Part shown: one piece after another, positions 33,400 to 47,189 of the stretch
Layout of the letters: each line of letters begins with the position of its first letter
Numbering within the stretch: the first letter of the stretch is position 1
Assembly: GCF_050947875.1 (NCBI RefSeq)
Contig: NW_027460291.1
Coordinates: 23,147,368 to 23,211,367 of the forward strand
Length of the DNA: 64,000 nt
Source of the DNA: Dermacentor variabilis
Lineage: Eukaryota; Arthropoda; Arachnida; Ixodida; Ixodidae
Direction: 5' to 3'
Translations under genes and position numbers: made by a program
The notes under the pieces: model-generated
What the model saw: the letters and a program-made list of their open reading frames with translations, nothing else
Told to the model about the DNA's origin: nothing
Database searches by the model: none

Positions 33400-35335
33400 A
33401 TGAGCAAAAACCGTACAATGAACACTGCTCGAAGTGGCAGTTCACATGATGATATTGAACTGCCTGAGACAGAGTTTCTAGGTGGATGGAGAGGTAACAA
33501 CGTGATTAATACCAAACGAATAAAGATGAGGAACCAAAACAAATTCCAACCAATCATCTAACGCTAACGTTCGGATCCAGATACATAAAATACGCGCCAT
33601 GGCGTACATCCGGACCCTCAAAGTTGCTTAAAATGTCAACACTATGACCACGGTTTACAAAGCTGCCGAGGTCGCGAAGCCTGTACCAGCTGCGGTGATC
33701 GCCAACTACGATGGCCCATTGCATTGCGCGTATTGCGGCGCGAACCACGCAGCTTATTCCAGAAAAAAAGATATCATATCTGTAAAAGCAAAAGAAACCG
33801 ACTCTTTCAAGGAAGCGCGGAGACACTTCTGATTTCCAAATACCGGAGGATATCTTTATGTGGCGCGGTCAGGCATCACCGCCGCAGCAATCTCCGCCTT
33901 CAGGTCGGCGCACAAAGGGTGCGGCCGCGTTTGTGCCGCCAGCCCCCTCGGCGGGTGCAGCTGTAGCCGCCGATTTCTCGGTGGGGAAACTCCTTGGGAT
34001 ACGAGAAGCCGCCCAATAGAAAATTTCCTTTTTTCCTCAGGTGTGTGCCAGCCTATAGGAAAAAGCCAACATTCATAGCGTTGCAAATAAACCATTCTCC
34101 TCGATAGACATAAGCATAGCATCAGACTCACGGAAGCCCGGCGAAGAGGGGAAGTTATAAAGAACCATAAGGACAGTATCACTGTCCGACAGTTTTAAGC
34201 CTGTTAAATCAGATGAATGTTCTGCGCAAGTTCTCCGGGGCAAAGTCTTCCGAAGTTGACTGCTGCAGTTGACCTGGGATCAAGTCCGTGCGCTCAGTAT
34301 TTGTTGGTGCAGTGGTATACCTAATACCGTTTATAGTTGAGGCCGCAGCAGCTTGCATCCCACAAACTAAGAACTCGGCTTCTAAATGACGCACTCCCTG
34401 GTCTAATGAGGAATGTAAGGAAGCGCGAAAGAGGCAGATCAAGGCGTGGTGACTCCTATGTTATTCTACAGCGTCAGAGAACCTCGTAAGATTTAAATAT
34501 ATAAAATCACAAGGCAGACGAACACAACATTTTGCTAGAAGGAAGAGCTGGCAATAGTACATCGTAGGGAACAATTTATATTCGCAAGAAACAGAAGGAT
34601 TGAAGAGGGTAACGATATTCTTAGGCTGCCCTTCTTACCATGCGCTGTTGGTCGGTGATCAAGCCCACATTCTTGAAGACCAGGCCAATGCCCTTGGAGA
34701 ACATTTCTAACGTGTGTCTAACTGCTAACATTACTCTGAAGCTTTCCTGAAGTATAATACAGCAGAAAGTAAGGCATGGAATCGCAAGTCCAGTGGAAGT
34801 GAATATATAAGCTATCCTTTTGGTGGGGCCGAGCTCAAAGCTGTTTTGAATACTTGTGAGAAGTGTTCACTGGGAACCGATCGGATTATGTACGTAATGA
34901 TAATACACCTTGACTCTGACACATAAATGACTCTGTTAGCCTTTTTCAGCATTATCTGGGCAACTATATACATTCTGTTAGTATGAAAAGAAAATACTGT
35001 AGTCCCTTATTAAAAACACAATAAGTATTAATCTTATGTGACATGTTATCAGCCTATAGCGCTAACAAGCTGCCTGTGTAAGCTCCTTAAAATGATCATT
35101 CGTTATCTATTACAGATCATCGTATCGAACAAATCGCTTGACCCTTATCAAGGTTGATTTAGAGTAGGTAGTTCCACAACTCACCACCTCGTGCAGGTTG
35201 AGGCATAAATTTGGGGAGATGTTGTTTACAAACCATACTTTCTATCATTGGGCCTTGATACAGAAAAGGCTAATGATACCACCTGGCACTACGGACTGTT
35301 GCGAGACCTGTATGAAATAGATATTTGTGTCAGCA
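33400..35335 (+). pseudogene. Decayed I-group LINE: ORF1 zinc knuckles and N-terminal RT
   Basis: ORF1 is marked by an intact gag-type knuckle, CLKCQHYDHGLQSC (Cys-x2-Cys-x4-His-x4-Cys), starting at 33,626-33,628, then CTSCGD in the same frame and CAYCGANHAAYSR in the next. These are followed by KDIISVKAKETDSFKEAR, typical of the post-knuckle segment. The endonuclease region is largely gone. From about 34,640 RT-associated sequence returns (LVGDQAHILEDQANALGEHF, GAELKAVLNTCEKCSLG), and RT motifs GSSTTHH-LVQVEA and LDTEKANDTTWHYG end near 35,330. The last stands for motif A 'LDmEKAYDTTWR'. The copy then breaks at another repeat. Confidence 0.6.
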
Positions 35336-35343
35336 TGCTTAGC

Positions 35344-35440
35344 GTCATAGGCGTATCTACCGGGGAGGCAAGGGGGGCACTTGCCCTCCACTCTCAGGAC
35401 TGACGGGCGGCAAAGTATTTCACTTGCCCCCCCCCCCCCC
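35344..35440. repeat. Dispersed repeat unit, copy 1
   Basis: CATAGGCGTATCTACCGGGG followed by a G-run and TTGCCCTCC. It shares its start with the unit at 35,936. It contains self-complementary GGGGGGCACTTGCC / GGCAAAG...CTTGCCCCCC stretches and ends in a run of about 16 C. Class unknown. Confidence 0.5.
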
Positions 35441-35935
35441 CAACTTTTAAACACGGGAATATATGCGCGTAGAGTCCTAACGAAGATCACTCGGGTCTAC
35501 AGAAAACAGTTTGAATCAGTGATAACGGGGGTCTGGCATCACCACCCGCTGCACGAGGAGTCTCGGCCACATTGGCTCTTTAGCGCACTCATCACTGGTA
35601 TTTATATAGCGCATAGAGTTAACAGTTCGCAAATTCCCCTACCTCTGCAAGTCTGCAGTAGCCTTTCAAGTCTTGATCTAGACTATAATTCTGGCTACTT
35701 GGTCGGTCAATAGTGCAACTGAACCTCAATAGTGCAATTGAGGTTCCCAGAACTTTCAAGACTGCTTTCACTTATTCAGTATTGAAAGGCGTTGTCGCGG
35801 TGAAACTGAAGCAGCACGAAGCGTTCGCTTCTCGCTGCCGGCGGTCTTCATCACGTCAGCGTTGCGACAGCGAGTGCTCGTGGTCATCGAGTGAGATGTG
35901 TTTATATTTGCATGTACGTGCGCGACACCATGCTT

Positions 35936-35995
35936 CTCATAGGTGCATCTACCGATTCGGGAGGAAGTGGGCCCTTCCCCCCACAGTCAGAATTG
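35936..35995. repeat. Dispersed repeat unit, copy 2
   Basis: CATAGGTGCATCTACCG followed by GGGAGGAAGTGGGCCCTTCC resembles copy 1 about 590 bp upstream in the same orientation. Confidence 0.5.
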
Positions 35996-36009
35996 AAATG
36001 GTAAAGTAG

Positions 36010-38560
36010 GCCATTTATCCGTGCCCGTACGCACACACACTCGTGAAAGTGGGTACTGTCGGCTGCACACTGCACAAATACAACAAAACAACAGCTGAGG
36101 CCAAATTTTCGCTCAGAATTGGGCTCAACATAGGTACAATTTATTTATTAAGTATCTCCCTGCTTTCGGGCCTCACCTCCACTTGCTGTAGCCGATGCCG
36201 CGTTACTCCGTACTTTGCGGTGCGAATCGTCTTCAGGACGTGCCTTGCCAGCTTGTATTGCTGAGAAAGCTATCGCTGGACTGTCCAAAACAAGTTCAAT
36301 CTAACATCACTAGCATCATCCCGTGTTTGTTGGGGCCGGCTATTCTGACCATCTTTGAAAACACAAAATCAAATCTGCTTTTATAATTTAAAGTATTTTT
36401 TTCAGAGTTGCCTTTTCAGCGATTTTGCTGCTGCTTTGTAACTTTTTAACGTGAAGCCCGTGTTGCAGAAAATCCGGTGGCGGCGGTGGCGGCGGCGTCG
36501 TCCAGCATTGGACGTCCGTACGGCAAAGCATTTTCGAACCACACGTAGTTCGGCCGTTCATGAGACGAAACGAATTCACGGCACTAATAGAGTTTCTCAA
36601 GCGAAAATACGTGGAAAAATCGTTAGCTATGGCTTACACACAGTCTAGAGAAATGATAGCTCTTGCATTATAATTTGAATATACGAGAAAACGAAATTCT
36701 GTTGCGCGAAAACTGAAACAAACCCCTCTGCCAGCGTTTCTACAATGCACAGACCGGAGACGGCGTTCACCATTTACGCACGCCGAAGCGTAAATATTTC
36801 AGAGTCCACGGAGCGGTGAGCCCGCTTCCTTGAAATACTTCCAGATGGCGCTTGCCTCCGCCGCATCGCAGCCCACGCAAGAGGCTGCGTTTCGACCACG
36901 AAGACCGCCTTCGTGCCTAGCGTTCGCCGCGAGCGTTTCCCGGTAAAGAATACGATTGCATACGCTGCAGTCGCCGGGAGGTGTGAGATGCAGTCAGGTA
37001 TCTTCGAATGCTATCGAGTTCCACTCTTAAAGGCGAAGCTTAAGCGTCCTCTAAATTTTTTATCGGTTTACGGTGAAGTTTACTAGTTAGCAATTAGTGA
37101 TTTTTTAGTGACTTGAATGAACAGTTGGCGATATTTCAACGACTTATAGGTTAGAAAGATTGCTTGGAAAATGGCGTTCAAGAACGCGCTTTGGCATTCA
37201 AAAGGCACATGCCAGTGGCCTAAATTCGCAGTACAACGCATAAGCTCCGTGACCGTGATGAAGCAACAGCTGTCTTCACATTCGCAGCCTTCACATTTGA
37301 TAGCTCCTTCACCGCATAGTGCTCACCACATTGTGGTCACAAAATTGAAGTTTGTTTAATATTTGCAAAACCTATTGAATGTACGTATAACTGAATATTA
37401 CTAAACCTATGTGAACCCGCAGCGTTTAAACGCTGTGTGCTCAGCGGCATCACTAAATTCATTCGATTGGAGGATGCTTGGCAAGCGTGTCAGAGAACTA
37501 ATTTACCAAAACTAAGTGGAATAAATTTTCAATTCAGATTTAGAACACAGCAGATGAATAAGACATGGACCGCGTAAAAATGGCGTAAATATCGGAACGA
37601 CTGAGCTCGTTCACGCGTGACTGAACAAATCGCTTCCATTTCTCACGCCTTTCAAATCAATCAGTACTTCACGGCGGCTTTAGGCTACATCAAGGGCGAA
37701 AATATGGTATTTGACCTGTGCAAAGCTCGGGTAATTGTCATTGCCATGTTAACAACATGCGACCAGACGCGTTCTACAGAATCTAGTTCTTCTACCCCGA
37801 ATGTCGACAAGCACAAGAAATTTAGGGATAATATGCAGACTAAATGCATTTTGCTGCTAGGAAAACTACGTTGCTTGTGTTCTTTTGGATTGTGCTGTAT
37901 TTGTGACCTTCCAGTCTGAAAATAGTGAAAAACTTAAGCTCTCATAATTCAGTATGTAAATATTAGAGGTAGACGATCGAATATCGACTTCTTCAAATTC
38001 GAATCGAATACGAATATTAAGTAACAAATAACGAATAGACAAACGCAGACACGCATATCTTCAGCACGGATATTTGCTTCGGTATAATTAGCAACACGCT
38101 TGCACTGAATAGACAGTCAACTATCCCGCACAATTAAGATCGTTTTAAAGACAAGATCACAACAGTCATGAAAAGGACTACTCGAATAGCCGCTTGACAT
38201 CTTTAAGCCTTGTGACAAACAAGCTTTCCAAGAATGACAGGCATTTGAAACTGACCATATTTTGAAAACGCATAATAAATAGTTGAAAGAAATATCAGAA
38301 GTTATGGAAAAGGAAAATAACACGCTAAGGAGGTATTTGTGTCCACTAGAAAGAATACAGAGCCTTTGAGAGGAAAAAAAAATCACTGGTTCTAACGTAA
38401 GAGATAAAACTCCCACATTACTAGGCTGCAAGAATGACTTATTGGTAGGCCATAGGCAGAATATAGCATAGGCTCGATAGGCTCGGTTCCGAACGCCCGT
38501 CTGTAATCTTAAGTCTTTTTTAGCAAGTGTAGAGCTGTTTTTTACTCTTTATTCCTCTCC
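36010..38560. other. No gene assigned
   Basis: Features seen: a GGC-rich trinucleotide stretch at 36,474-36,495, a GC-rich block at 36,780-37,045 that looks like part of a dispersed repeat but has no partner in this window, and a CGAATA-rich simple stretch at 37,980-38,040. Open frames of about 100 codons at 37,617 (plus) and 38,117 (minus) show no domain. Confidence 0.4.
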
Positions 38561-38579
38561 CTCACCGAACGCGAGTCTG

Positions 38580-41500
38580 GGGGTCACCGTCCTGCGAGAG
38601 AAGCACAGCAAGTGGCTTCCGAAGCGCACCGAACCGGAGCAGCGCGGCGAGCCTCCGCCGTCGGCCGCCCTTCGTGATGCTCTGATTGCACCCGCCGCAA
38701 GCAATCAGCAATCAGGTCAGCAAGTTCCTTCTGTAGACCACAGAGAAGATGAGCAAGCAAGGAAAAGGCTGCGTCAAGATGAGATCGACACAAGGGAATC
38801 TACAAGAGACGACGAAGAGATGGACCAGACAGCTTTCACTGTTGTTTCTTACAAAAAAAAAAAAAGCAGCGGCAGGTGTTCCTGTTATATTCAAGCCAAC
38901 TCAGCGTGACTGCAGCTTATGCAAAGTAAACCCAAACCTTCTGGCTTCTGCGGTCGTGACAACAGCCCAGGAAAAGATACTCAGCCACTGTCTCAACAAG
39001 GATGGCAGCCTCATGGTGACAATGTCTACACTTCCTGCAGCCAATCGCCTCCTCACAGTGACAGATCTATCGAGTATTCCTGTAGAAGCTCGAATTCCAT
39101 ACTCCTACTCTGCCACGTACGGGAGGATACAGGACGTTCGTGTTGAATACTCGGACAGAATACATGTAGTCTGCTACTCAATGTTTCAGATGTCAAAGAC
39201 AGGGACCTATAGCCAAATATGGTAAAGGCCCCATCCGCTGCAAGATATGCGCTGGTGCACATACGCATAAGGAGTGTACGTCCCGTTCCCAGCCTCGGTG
39301 TGCAAACTGTGGAGCTGAGCATACTGCCTCATACGGAGGGTGTCCTAAAAAAAGCAGCCACTCTTGCACGGACAATGAGCAAACCCAAGGAAAAGAGCGG
39401 AAATGACGAGAACCACCACCAAATCCGGGTGTGATATATACATCTACAAACCAAAACCAAGACGACACAGTGCAGCGCAGCGACACGGCTTTGAAAAAGT
39501 CCTTCGCGTCAGTCGTGAGAGAAAACCAGCAAAGGCCTTCAACTGCAAGGAGTTAATCAAAGCCCTCAAGTGATCTAACCTCAAGCCCACAACAGCAACA
39601 AGTGTCCTCAAGGTCGCAGCAGAAGAGCAAGAAGAACCAAGAAAAGCTCTTAGATGGTAGCACTGCAAATGAGATATCAAGTATGCTGATTCCCATGATT
39701 TTCGCCGCAATCAAGGCTATTTTCCGTGCCAGCGCATCGTTTAAAAGCATCCCTGAGGTAGAGGCCGTCCTGGCTTTGGAACCGCTGGTGTCGTCTTCTT
39801 TCACGGCGGAATGCCGTGATTCTTCGCATTAGCAACGATGGCTTCGCCAACAATCGTCTCACAAGCAGTGTCTACCAACAAACACTTCCGCACATGTACT
39901 ATATTCCAGTGGAATGCTCGCGGCTTGCCCTCCAAGTTAGCAGACTTTAAGCATCTTGCGCGAGTGTACCAATTTCCTTTTTTGGTCATTTCCGAGTCTC
40001 GCGTCGACGAGCAGTTTACGATAAAGGGTTATAATTTTCATCATTCAAGGCGACAAAATAGAATTAGCCGACTGCTCGTTAGATTTCGCAACGACATACA
40101 TGCCTCTGCGATTGACGTAGCACCTCATGACAAGAATGAATATATTTGCGCAACCACAGTGATTGCATCCAAAGTTTTTATCCTGATCGGCGTCTACTTG
40201 GCACCAGGATCACCTTTCGACGTTACATGATTAGAAAACTTGCTGACAAACAATCAATCTCCACATATTCTTTGTGGAGATCTTAACGCACATAACGAGA
40301 TCTGGGGCAGTTCACATAAATGTGCTCGGGGTGCTAAGCTGGCGAAGCTTCTTGCAAAATACAATATAGAGCCCTTGAACGATGGCAGCATAACATACCT
40401 GAAAAATCCGAAGGCTGTTAGCTGCATTGACGTCACATTCATATCAAGTCGACTGGCCCTTATGTTCGGATGGTGTACAGATTTCGAGACTCGAGGTAGT
40501 GATCACTACCCGATTCTAATCCCTGCCCTTCATTCTTGGACGTCGGACTGAAGTCGGTAGACTGGGGAGCTTACACAGCAGCCGTAGACAAAGGGAGCAC
40601 AGCCTCGACCACGAACGTAGAAATAATACCGACAATAGCTCATTGCCTCAACCAAAGTACCCGCTCTGCCACTAAGCATTGTAATGTACCAACTAACGAC
40701 GAGGAATTTAAGGTTTTGTGCCAGTCGAAGGCGTGCCGAAAGGAAAGCCCTACGTACTAAGAATATCGAAGACCTCAGGACTTGTCGACGCGCACAAAGA
40801 CATATACGACGTGACCTCACCAAACTGAACCGAAAAAGGTAGAGGGACTTTTGTGGGACACCGGACATACGACAACCGCTGTGCAAAATCTGGCGAGTCG
40901 TCAGAGGCATTCGCAAAGAGCCGCAACAGGTTTATCCTTTTATCGCCCTCTTATTACATGAGCGCGCATCCTTGAAAGAGGCGGCAGAGCAGTACTGCAG
41001 GGTCCTTTCCAACGGGGCACAACCTTTTCGGCAAATTGCAAGTCATCAGCCTAGTCAACCTCGAGCTACCCTTTCTGACTTAGAATTAGCATTCCACATC
41101 GAAAAGCTCAAGGCAGCAATCGGCGACGTAAACAAGCGATCATCACCTCGCTATGACGGTGTGAGTTCTGAAGCGCTCGGAAATTTATGCCACACATCTC
41201 GCCTATGTCTTCTGGAGTACTACAACGCCTCATGGGGGGGGGGGGGGATAACTGGGGAGGTTCCTACGGAATGAAAACTTGTCAAAGTTATTCCTATATT
41301 GAAGCCACAGATGCAGTCAACAAATTACGCCTGTTTCAAACCCATATCTCTGCTTAGCTGTGCAGGGAAGCTATTCGAAAAAATTATCTACAAACGACTA
41401 AATCGGTTCCTGGAAACTACAAATGTTTACCCAGAGGAAATGATTGGCTTCCGGCAAAATAGGTCCGCAGTTGATAATGTAATTGCCTTGGTCTTACCAA

Positions 41501-43605
41501 TTGAAGAGGAATTGGTCTCTGGAAACATATCTACTGCATTATTTTTGGAGATTAAGGCAGCATATGATAGGTCTATCATAAATATACTTGACGCTTTGGA
41601 AACCCTTGGTCTCGGAGGACGGCTTTACGCATGGATTGAAGACTATCTTCAAGGACGCCAACTTTTCATGTGTACCCCGGATGGCCCCATGGCGCTTTAT
41701 GCCGTCGAGAAGGGAGTGCCACACCGAGCTGTGTTAAGCCCGGTATTATTTAATTTAGTCCTCATCCATCTGAAAACAAACCTGCCCCGCGGCGCCAAAA
41801 TCACACTGTATGCGGGCGACATCTGCATTTAGAGTGCGGCGCGTTCCCACAGTACCACCCAACAACGTCTCCAGAGAGCGCTAGCAAATATATCGCCCTA
41901 CCTAAATCCAAGGGGTCTGAAATTGTTCCCCGACAAAAGCGTTGCCATGGCTTTCACGCGGAGGTGTATAGAAAAATACCCACTGTACTCAATATCCATG
42001 TAGGGGCCTTGTAAGGTATTTTACAAATAAATAAATAAATAAATAAATAAATAAATAGTGTTGGGTGGTCGTACCTTTCCATACGTCAAGACGCAAAGGT
42101 TTCTTGGAGTGACGATCCATAGGAACTTCACATGGTCGCCTCAAGTGAAAAAACTGAGTGAGAAGATTTCCTCGGCGTCGCACGTATCCCGTTTTTTAGC
42201 CGGATCACAGTGGGGCAGCAATTGTCGAGCAATGGTGCTCCTTCATGAGGCCTACGTCGATGGAACACTACGATATTACCTCCCGATCCTGCACAAAATG
42301 TCTCCCACAAGCAAGAGAAATCTTGAGGCAGCACGAAACAACTGCCTTCGCGTATGTCTTGGCCTTCCGAAGGGGTCGTCCCGATTAGGAACTCTAGCAG
42401 AAGCTGGACGCCTGCCTCTTAAGTGCTATCTTTGCAGGAGACACTTCGCATTAACCTCCGCCACGTCATTCATACGAAGACTCACTTTTTAAAGGATATT
42501 TCTAGAACCCCTGCTACATCTAGCTTTGGGCAGGCCGTCGGAAGAATATCTATTTCGATTCCTGCTCAGGCGTCACAAATTATGCCACCAAACATTTCAC
42601 GATGGACGCTGTCCCCACTGGAAATCATGCCATATATACCTGGAATCAGTGCGAAAAAGAAAATGCCTCAAGCAGCGACTTATCAGATAGCTTTGGAATA
42701 TATGCACAAAGAATACGCCGGCGCCACGCACATTTTCACCTATGGCTCTACAACTCCACATCGCTCATCGTGCGGAATTTTCGTTCCCTTTGCAGGGCAA
42801 CGATTCTCGTTTCGTCTTGAGCGAGTGACATCATCTACTTCAGTGGAGCTATATGGCATTAAGGAGGCCCTTGTGTATGTACTTCGACAGCAGCCGCTAA
42901 AGACATCGGTGATTTTCACGGATTCAAAAGCAGCCCTACCAAGTATGTGGAACAGGCACAAGCGTTGCAATAATCAACCTGCAGCATTTGGCATTGCTTA
43001 TCTTCACCACAGGGCTAAGATTGCTGGGCACTGCATAAAGGTCCAGTGGATACCTGGCCACGCCGGCATTTCGGGAAATGAAAAAGCGGATGAAGCTGCC
43101 AGAAATGGACTCCTATACCGGAAGTTCAAAAGAACATATTTTTTAACAAAAGCCGACGCTTCAAACATGGCAAAAAGTATGCCTATCCAGAAAAAAGACC
43201 GCATCTGGAAACTGCCGTTTCACGAAGATATCTTCCTGCGTTACATTGACCCAGAAATGAGACCGAAAATTCCACGACCACTTCGTCGACACTTAGAGGC
43301 ATTGTACCATCGTCTTGGACTGAACGTGGCATACATGAACAATTATCTGTACGCTTAGGACTTACCACTAACCCATACCGTGGTAACTGTCACAACTTAG
43401 AGACAATGCAGCACATATTACTAAAATCCTCCGCGTACCGCGACCAGAGACAATTTTTTGAGCAACAAAGGGACATGATCTCAGGTCCAATGCTCGGCTC
43501 TTCAAAACAGAGGCGGGTTTTTCATTTATTGTTCAAATACCTGTCAGAAATTGGCCTAATTGTAAAGCTTTAAAGACTGCACACTTCATGTAGAAAATCA
43601 TAAAT
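38580..43605 (+). pseudogene. I-group LINE, nearly full length: gag-like ORF1, endonuclease, RT, RNase H
   Basis: ORF1 (about 38,600-39,430) has a basic N-terminal part, VPVIFKPTQ, KVNPN..., then knuckles CKICAGAHTHKEC and CANCGAEHTA. ORF2 starts near 39,838. Its endonuclease has IFQWNARGLPSKLADFK, LCGDLNAHNEIWGSS and RGSDHYPIL. The RT has KPISLLSCAGKLFEKII, PEEMIGFRQNRSAVD, FLEIKAAYDR (motif A, usual Asp is Glu) and LYAGDICI (motif C at 41,809, usual YADD is YAGD). RNase H follows: IFTYGSTT (usual TDGS is TYGS), SVELYGIKEAL, FTDSKAALPS and GHAGISGNEKADEAARN. Stops or shifts occur near 40,230, 40,550-40,970, 41,275, 41,830, 42,490 and elsewhere. Three catalytic acids are replaced, so the copy is dead. 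Its 3' tail resumes after the inserted RTE, at 44,824 to about 44,985. Confidence 0.85.
41996..42056 (+). mobile_element. Short retroelement tail with (AAAT)n inserted in the LINE RT
   Basis: TAGGGGCCTTGTAAGG and TATTTTACAAATAAAT, then about seven AAAT repeats, interrupt the RT thumb between PLYSI and GGRTFPYVKT of the host frame. This looks like a severely 5'-truncated insertion; flanking duplication is unclear. Confidence 0.5.
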
Positions 43606-43614
43606 TTACCCGCC

Positions 43615-44823
43615 ATGTCACCTGTCAAGCAAAGGACCAGGCAGGATTTCGTAAAGGCTATTCAACAATAGATCATATTCACACTATCAATCGGGTGATA
43701 GAGAAATGTGCGGAATATAACCAACCCTTATATATAGCTTTCATTGATTACGAGAAAGCGTTTGATTCTGTCGAAACCTCAGCAGTCATGGAGGCATTAC
43801 GGAATCAGGGTGTAGACGAGCCGTATGTAAAAATACTGAAAGATATCTATAGCGGCTCCACAGCCACCGTAGTCCTCCATAAAGCAAGCAACAAAATCCC
43901 AATAAAGAAAGGCTTCAGGCAGGGAGATACGATATCTCCAATGCTATTCACAGCATGTTTACAGGAGGTATTCAGAGACCTGGATTGGGAAGAATTGGGG
44001 ATAAATGTTAATGGAGAATACCCTAGTAACTTGCGATTCGCTGATGATATTGCCTTGCTTAGTAACTCAGGGGACCAACTGCAATGCATGCTCACTGACC
44101 TGGAGAGGCAAAGCAGAAGAGTGAGTCTAAAAATTAATATGCAGAAAACTAAAGTATTGCTTAACAGTCTCGGAAGAGAACAGCAATTTACAATAGGCAG
44201 CGAGGCACTGGAAGTCGTAAGGGAATACATCTACCTAGGGCAGGTAGTGACGGCGGATCCGGATCATGAGACGGAAATAATCAGAAGAATATGAATGGGC
44301 TGGGGTGCGTTTGGCAGGCATTCTCAGATCATGAACAGCAGGTTGCCATTATCCCTCAAGAGAAAAGTATATAATAGCTGTGTCTTACCAGTACTCATCT
44401 ACGGGGCAGATACCTGGAGGCTTACGAAAAGGGTTCTACTCAAATTGAGGACGACGCAACGAGCTATGGAAAGAAGAATGATAGGTGTAACGTTAAGGGA
44501 TAAGAAAAGAGCAGATTGGGTGAGGGAACAAACTCGAGTTAATGACATCTTAGTTGAAATCAAGAAAAAGAAATGGGCCTGGGCAGGACATGTAATGAGG
44601 AGGGAAGATAACCGATGGTCATTAAGGGTTACGGACTGGTTCCCAAGGGAAGGGAAGCGTAGCAGGGGGCGGCAGAAAGTTAGGTGGGCGGATGAGATTA
44701 AGAAGTTTGCAGGCACGGCATGGCCACAATTAGTACATGACCGGGGTTGTTGGAGAAGTAAGGGAGAGGCCTTTGCCCTGCAGTGGGCTTAACCAGGCTG
44801 ATGATGATGATGATGTCACCTGT
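43615..44823 (+). mobile_element. RTE-like LINE, 5'-truncated, inserted in the I-group LINE; 11-bp target duplication
   Basis: ATGTCACCTGT at 43,615-43,625 and 44,813-44,823 flanks a 1.19-kb insert ending in (GATGAT)n. The protein reads QDFVKA-type RT start, VDFIDYEKAFDSVET-like motif A (IDYEKAFDSV present), KKGFRQGDTISPMLFTACL, LRFADDIALL (motif C intact), LPLSLKRKVYNSC and WAGHVMRREDNRW, to GEAFALQWA. One TGA at 44,292 (where Arg is usual) splits an otherwise open frame, so this is a fairly recent copy. The endonuclease is absent by 5' truncation. The close relative at 61.75 kb carries the same C-terminal motifs. Confidence 0.9.
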
Positions 44824-44985
44824 AAATATTAGTATCAGGTCCACTCGGACATTTCATATTTATTTTTATCCTCTTCTTCTCCCACTCTCCTCTGGAATCT
44901 TTTAATCCCATTCCCCATCCGTATAGAGTAGCATGCCAGCGGTTCTAAACGCGCCGGCAAAATTTTCTGCTTTTCTAATGAAGAG
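44824..44985 (+). mobile_element. 3' tail of the I-group LINE, continued
   Basis: Sequence directly after the RTE target duplication, ending GAGTAGCATGCCAGCGGTTC and then a CT-rich stretch. The GAGTAGC...GGT pattern resembles the tail of the LINE at 26,560, which supports its identity. Confidence 0.55.
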
Positions 44986-45010
44986 CTCTCTCTCTCTCTT
45001 TCTCTCTCAT
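44983..45010. repeat. (CT)n microsatellite
   Basis: CTCTCTCTCTCTTTCTCTCTC at the end of the LINE tail. Confidence 0.8.
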
Positions 45011-45387
45011 GTATTGGACGAAAAGAAGGGGAACCGAGGGGCCCGGTTTTGTCAAAACGCTCGCACGTATTTGTTAGTCAGAACCATATTAAAACAACAG
45101 ATAATGAAGAAACGGTAAGCTTAGGATAAATTATTTGTAGTTTCTAACTGAAATGCAAGAATGAGAATCTGATGGAAAAATGGAGGAAAACTCAACTTGC
45201 AGATGGAGGAAAACTCAAAGAGCCGAATCCAGAACCTGTGCATTACTTGCGCGTCGCACTACAAATTGTGCTACGGCGACGGCGACAGTTCCCACGTCTA
45301 TGCAGTATTGGGTATATATGTATGTATACAAGATCTAACCCAAGGAGTGTTAACCAGCGCAAAACATCCCTTTGCAAAAAAATTAAA

Positions 45388-45612
45388 TTAAGGGGCTTTA
45401 CGTGTCATAACAACGACCTGATTATGAGGCATGCCGTAGTGTCCGGGGACTCTGGAAATTTGGACCACCTCGGGTTCTTTAACGTGCACCTAAATCGAAG
45501 TACACGAGTGTTTTCACGCCCATCGAAATGCAGTCGTCGTGGCCGCGATTCAATCCCGCGGCCTCGCGCTTAGCAGTCCCATACCATAGCCACTAAGCGA
45601 CCACGGCGGGTC
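45388..45612 (-). mobile_element. tRNA-derived SINE, best-preserved copy
   Basis: On the plus strand: GGGGCTTTACGTGTCATAAC, TGATTATGAGGCATGCCGTA, GGTTCTTTAACGTGCACCTA, then the reversed tRNA head with GATTCAATCCC (B box complement) and TAGCCACTAAGCGACCACGG. The transcript would run on the minus strand from about 45,610. Confidence 0.75.
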
Positions 45613-46830
<1,218 letters not shown>

Positions 46831-47103
46831 CATCGTCAGCAGCAGCAGCCTGGAAACGCCCACTGAAGGGCAAAGGCCTCTCCCATACTTCAACTACTGC
46901 GGTCATGTGCTAATTGTGGCCATCTTGCCCCTGCAAACTTCTTAATTGCATCCGTCCACCTAACTTGCCGCCGCCCCCTGCTGCGCTTCCCTTCTCTTGG
47001 GAACCAGTCCGTAACCCTTAATGAACATCCTGCCTCCTCATTACACGCCCTGCCCCCCCCCATGCCCATTTCTTGATTTCAACTAAAATGTGATTAACTC
47101 GCG

Positions 47104-47104
<1 letters not shown>
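46831..47104 (-). pseudogene. RTE-like LINE 3' tail between two AT arrays
   Basis: On the minus strand it is the C-terminal coding end and tail of the RTE subfamily found at 43.6 and 61.75 kb. The plus strand has CATCGTCAGCAGCAGCAGCC, CACTGAAGGGCAAAGGCCTC and CTTCTCTTGGGAACCAGTCC, matching the complement of the 61.75-kb copy. About 275 bp; strongly 5'-truncated. Confidence 0.8.

Positions 47105-47161
<57 letters not shown>
47105..47161. repeat. (AT)n(GT)n microsatellite
   Basis: About 28 bp of AT followed by about 28 bp of GT. Confidence 0.9.
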
Positions 47162-47165
<4 letters not shown>

Positions 47166-47189
47166 GAGGGAGAGAGAAGTGACTTGCAC

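Noticed and set aside
36780..37045. GC-rich gene or promoter
   Set aside because: No open frame or splice structure; probably part of a dispersed repeat, but no second copy is in the window to prove it.
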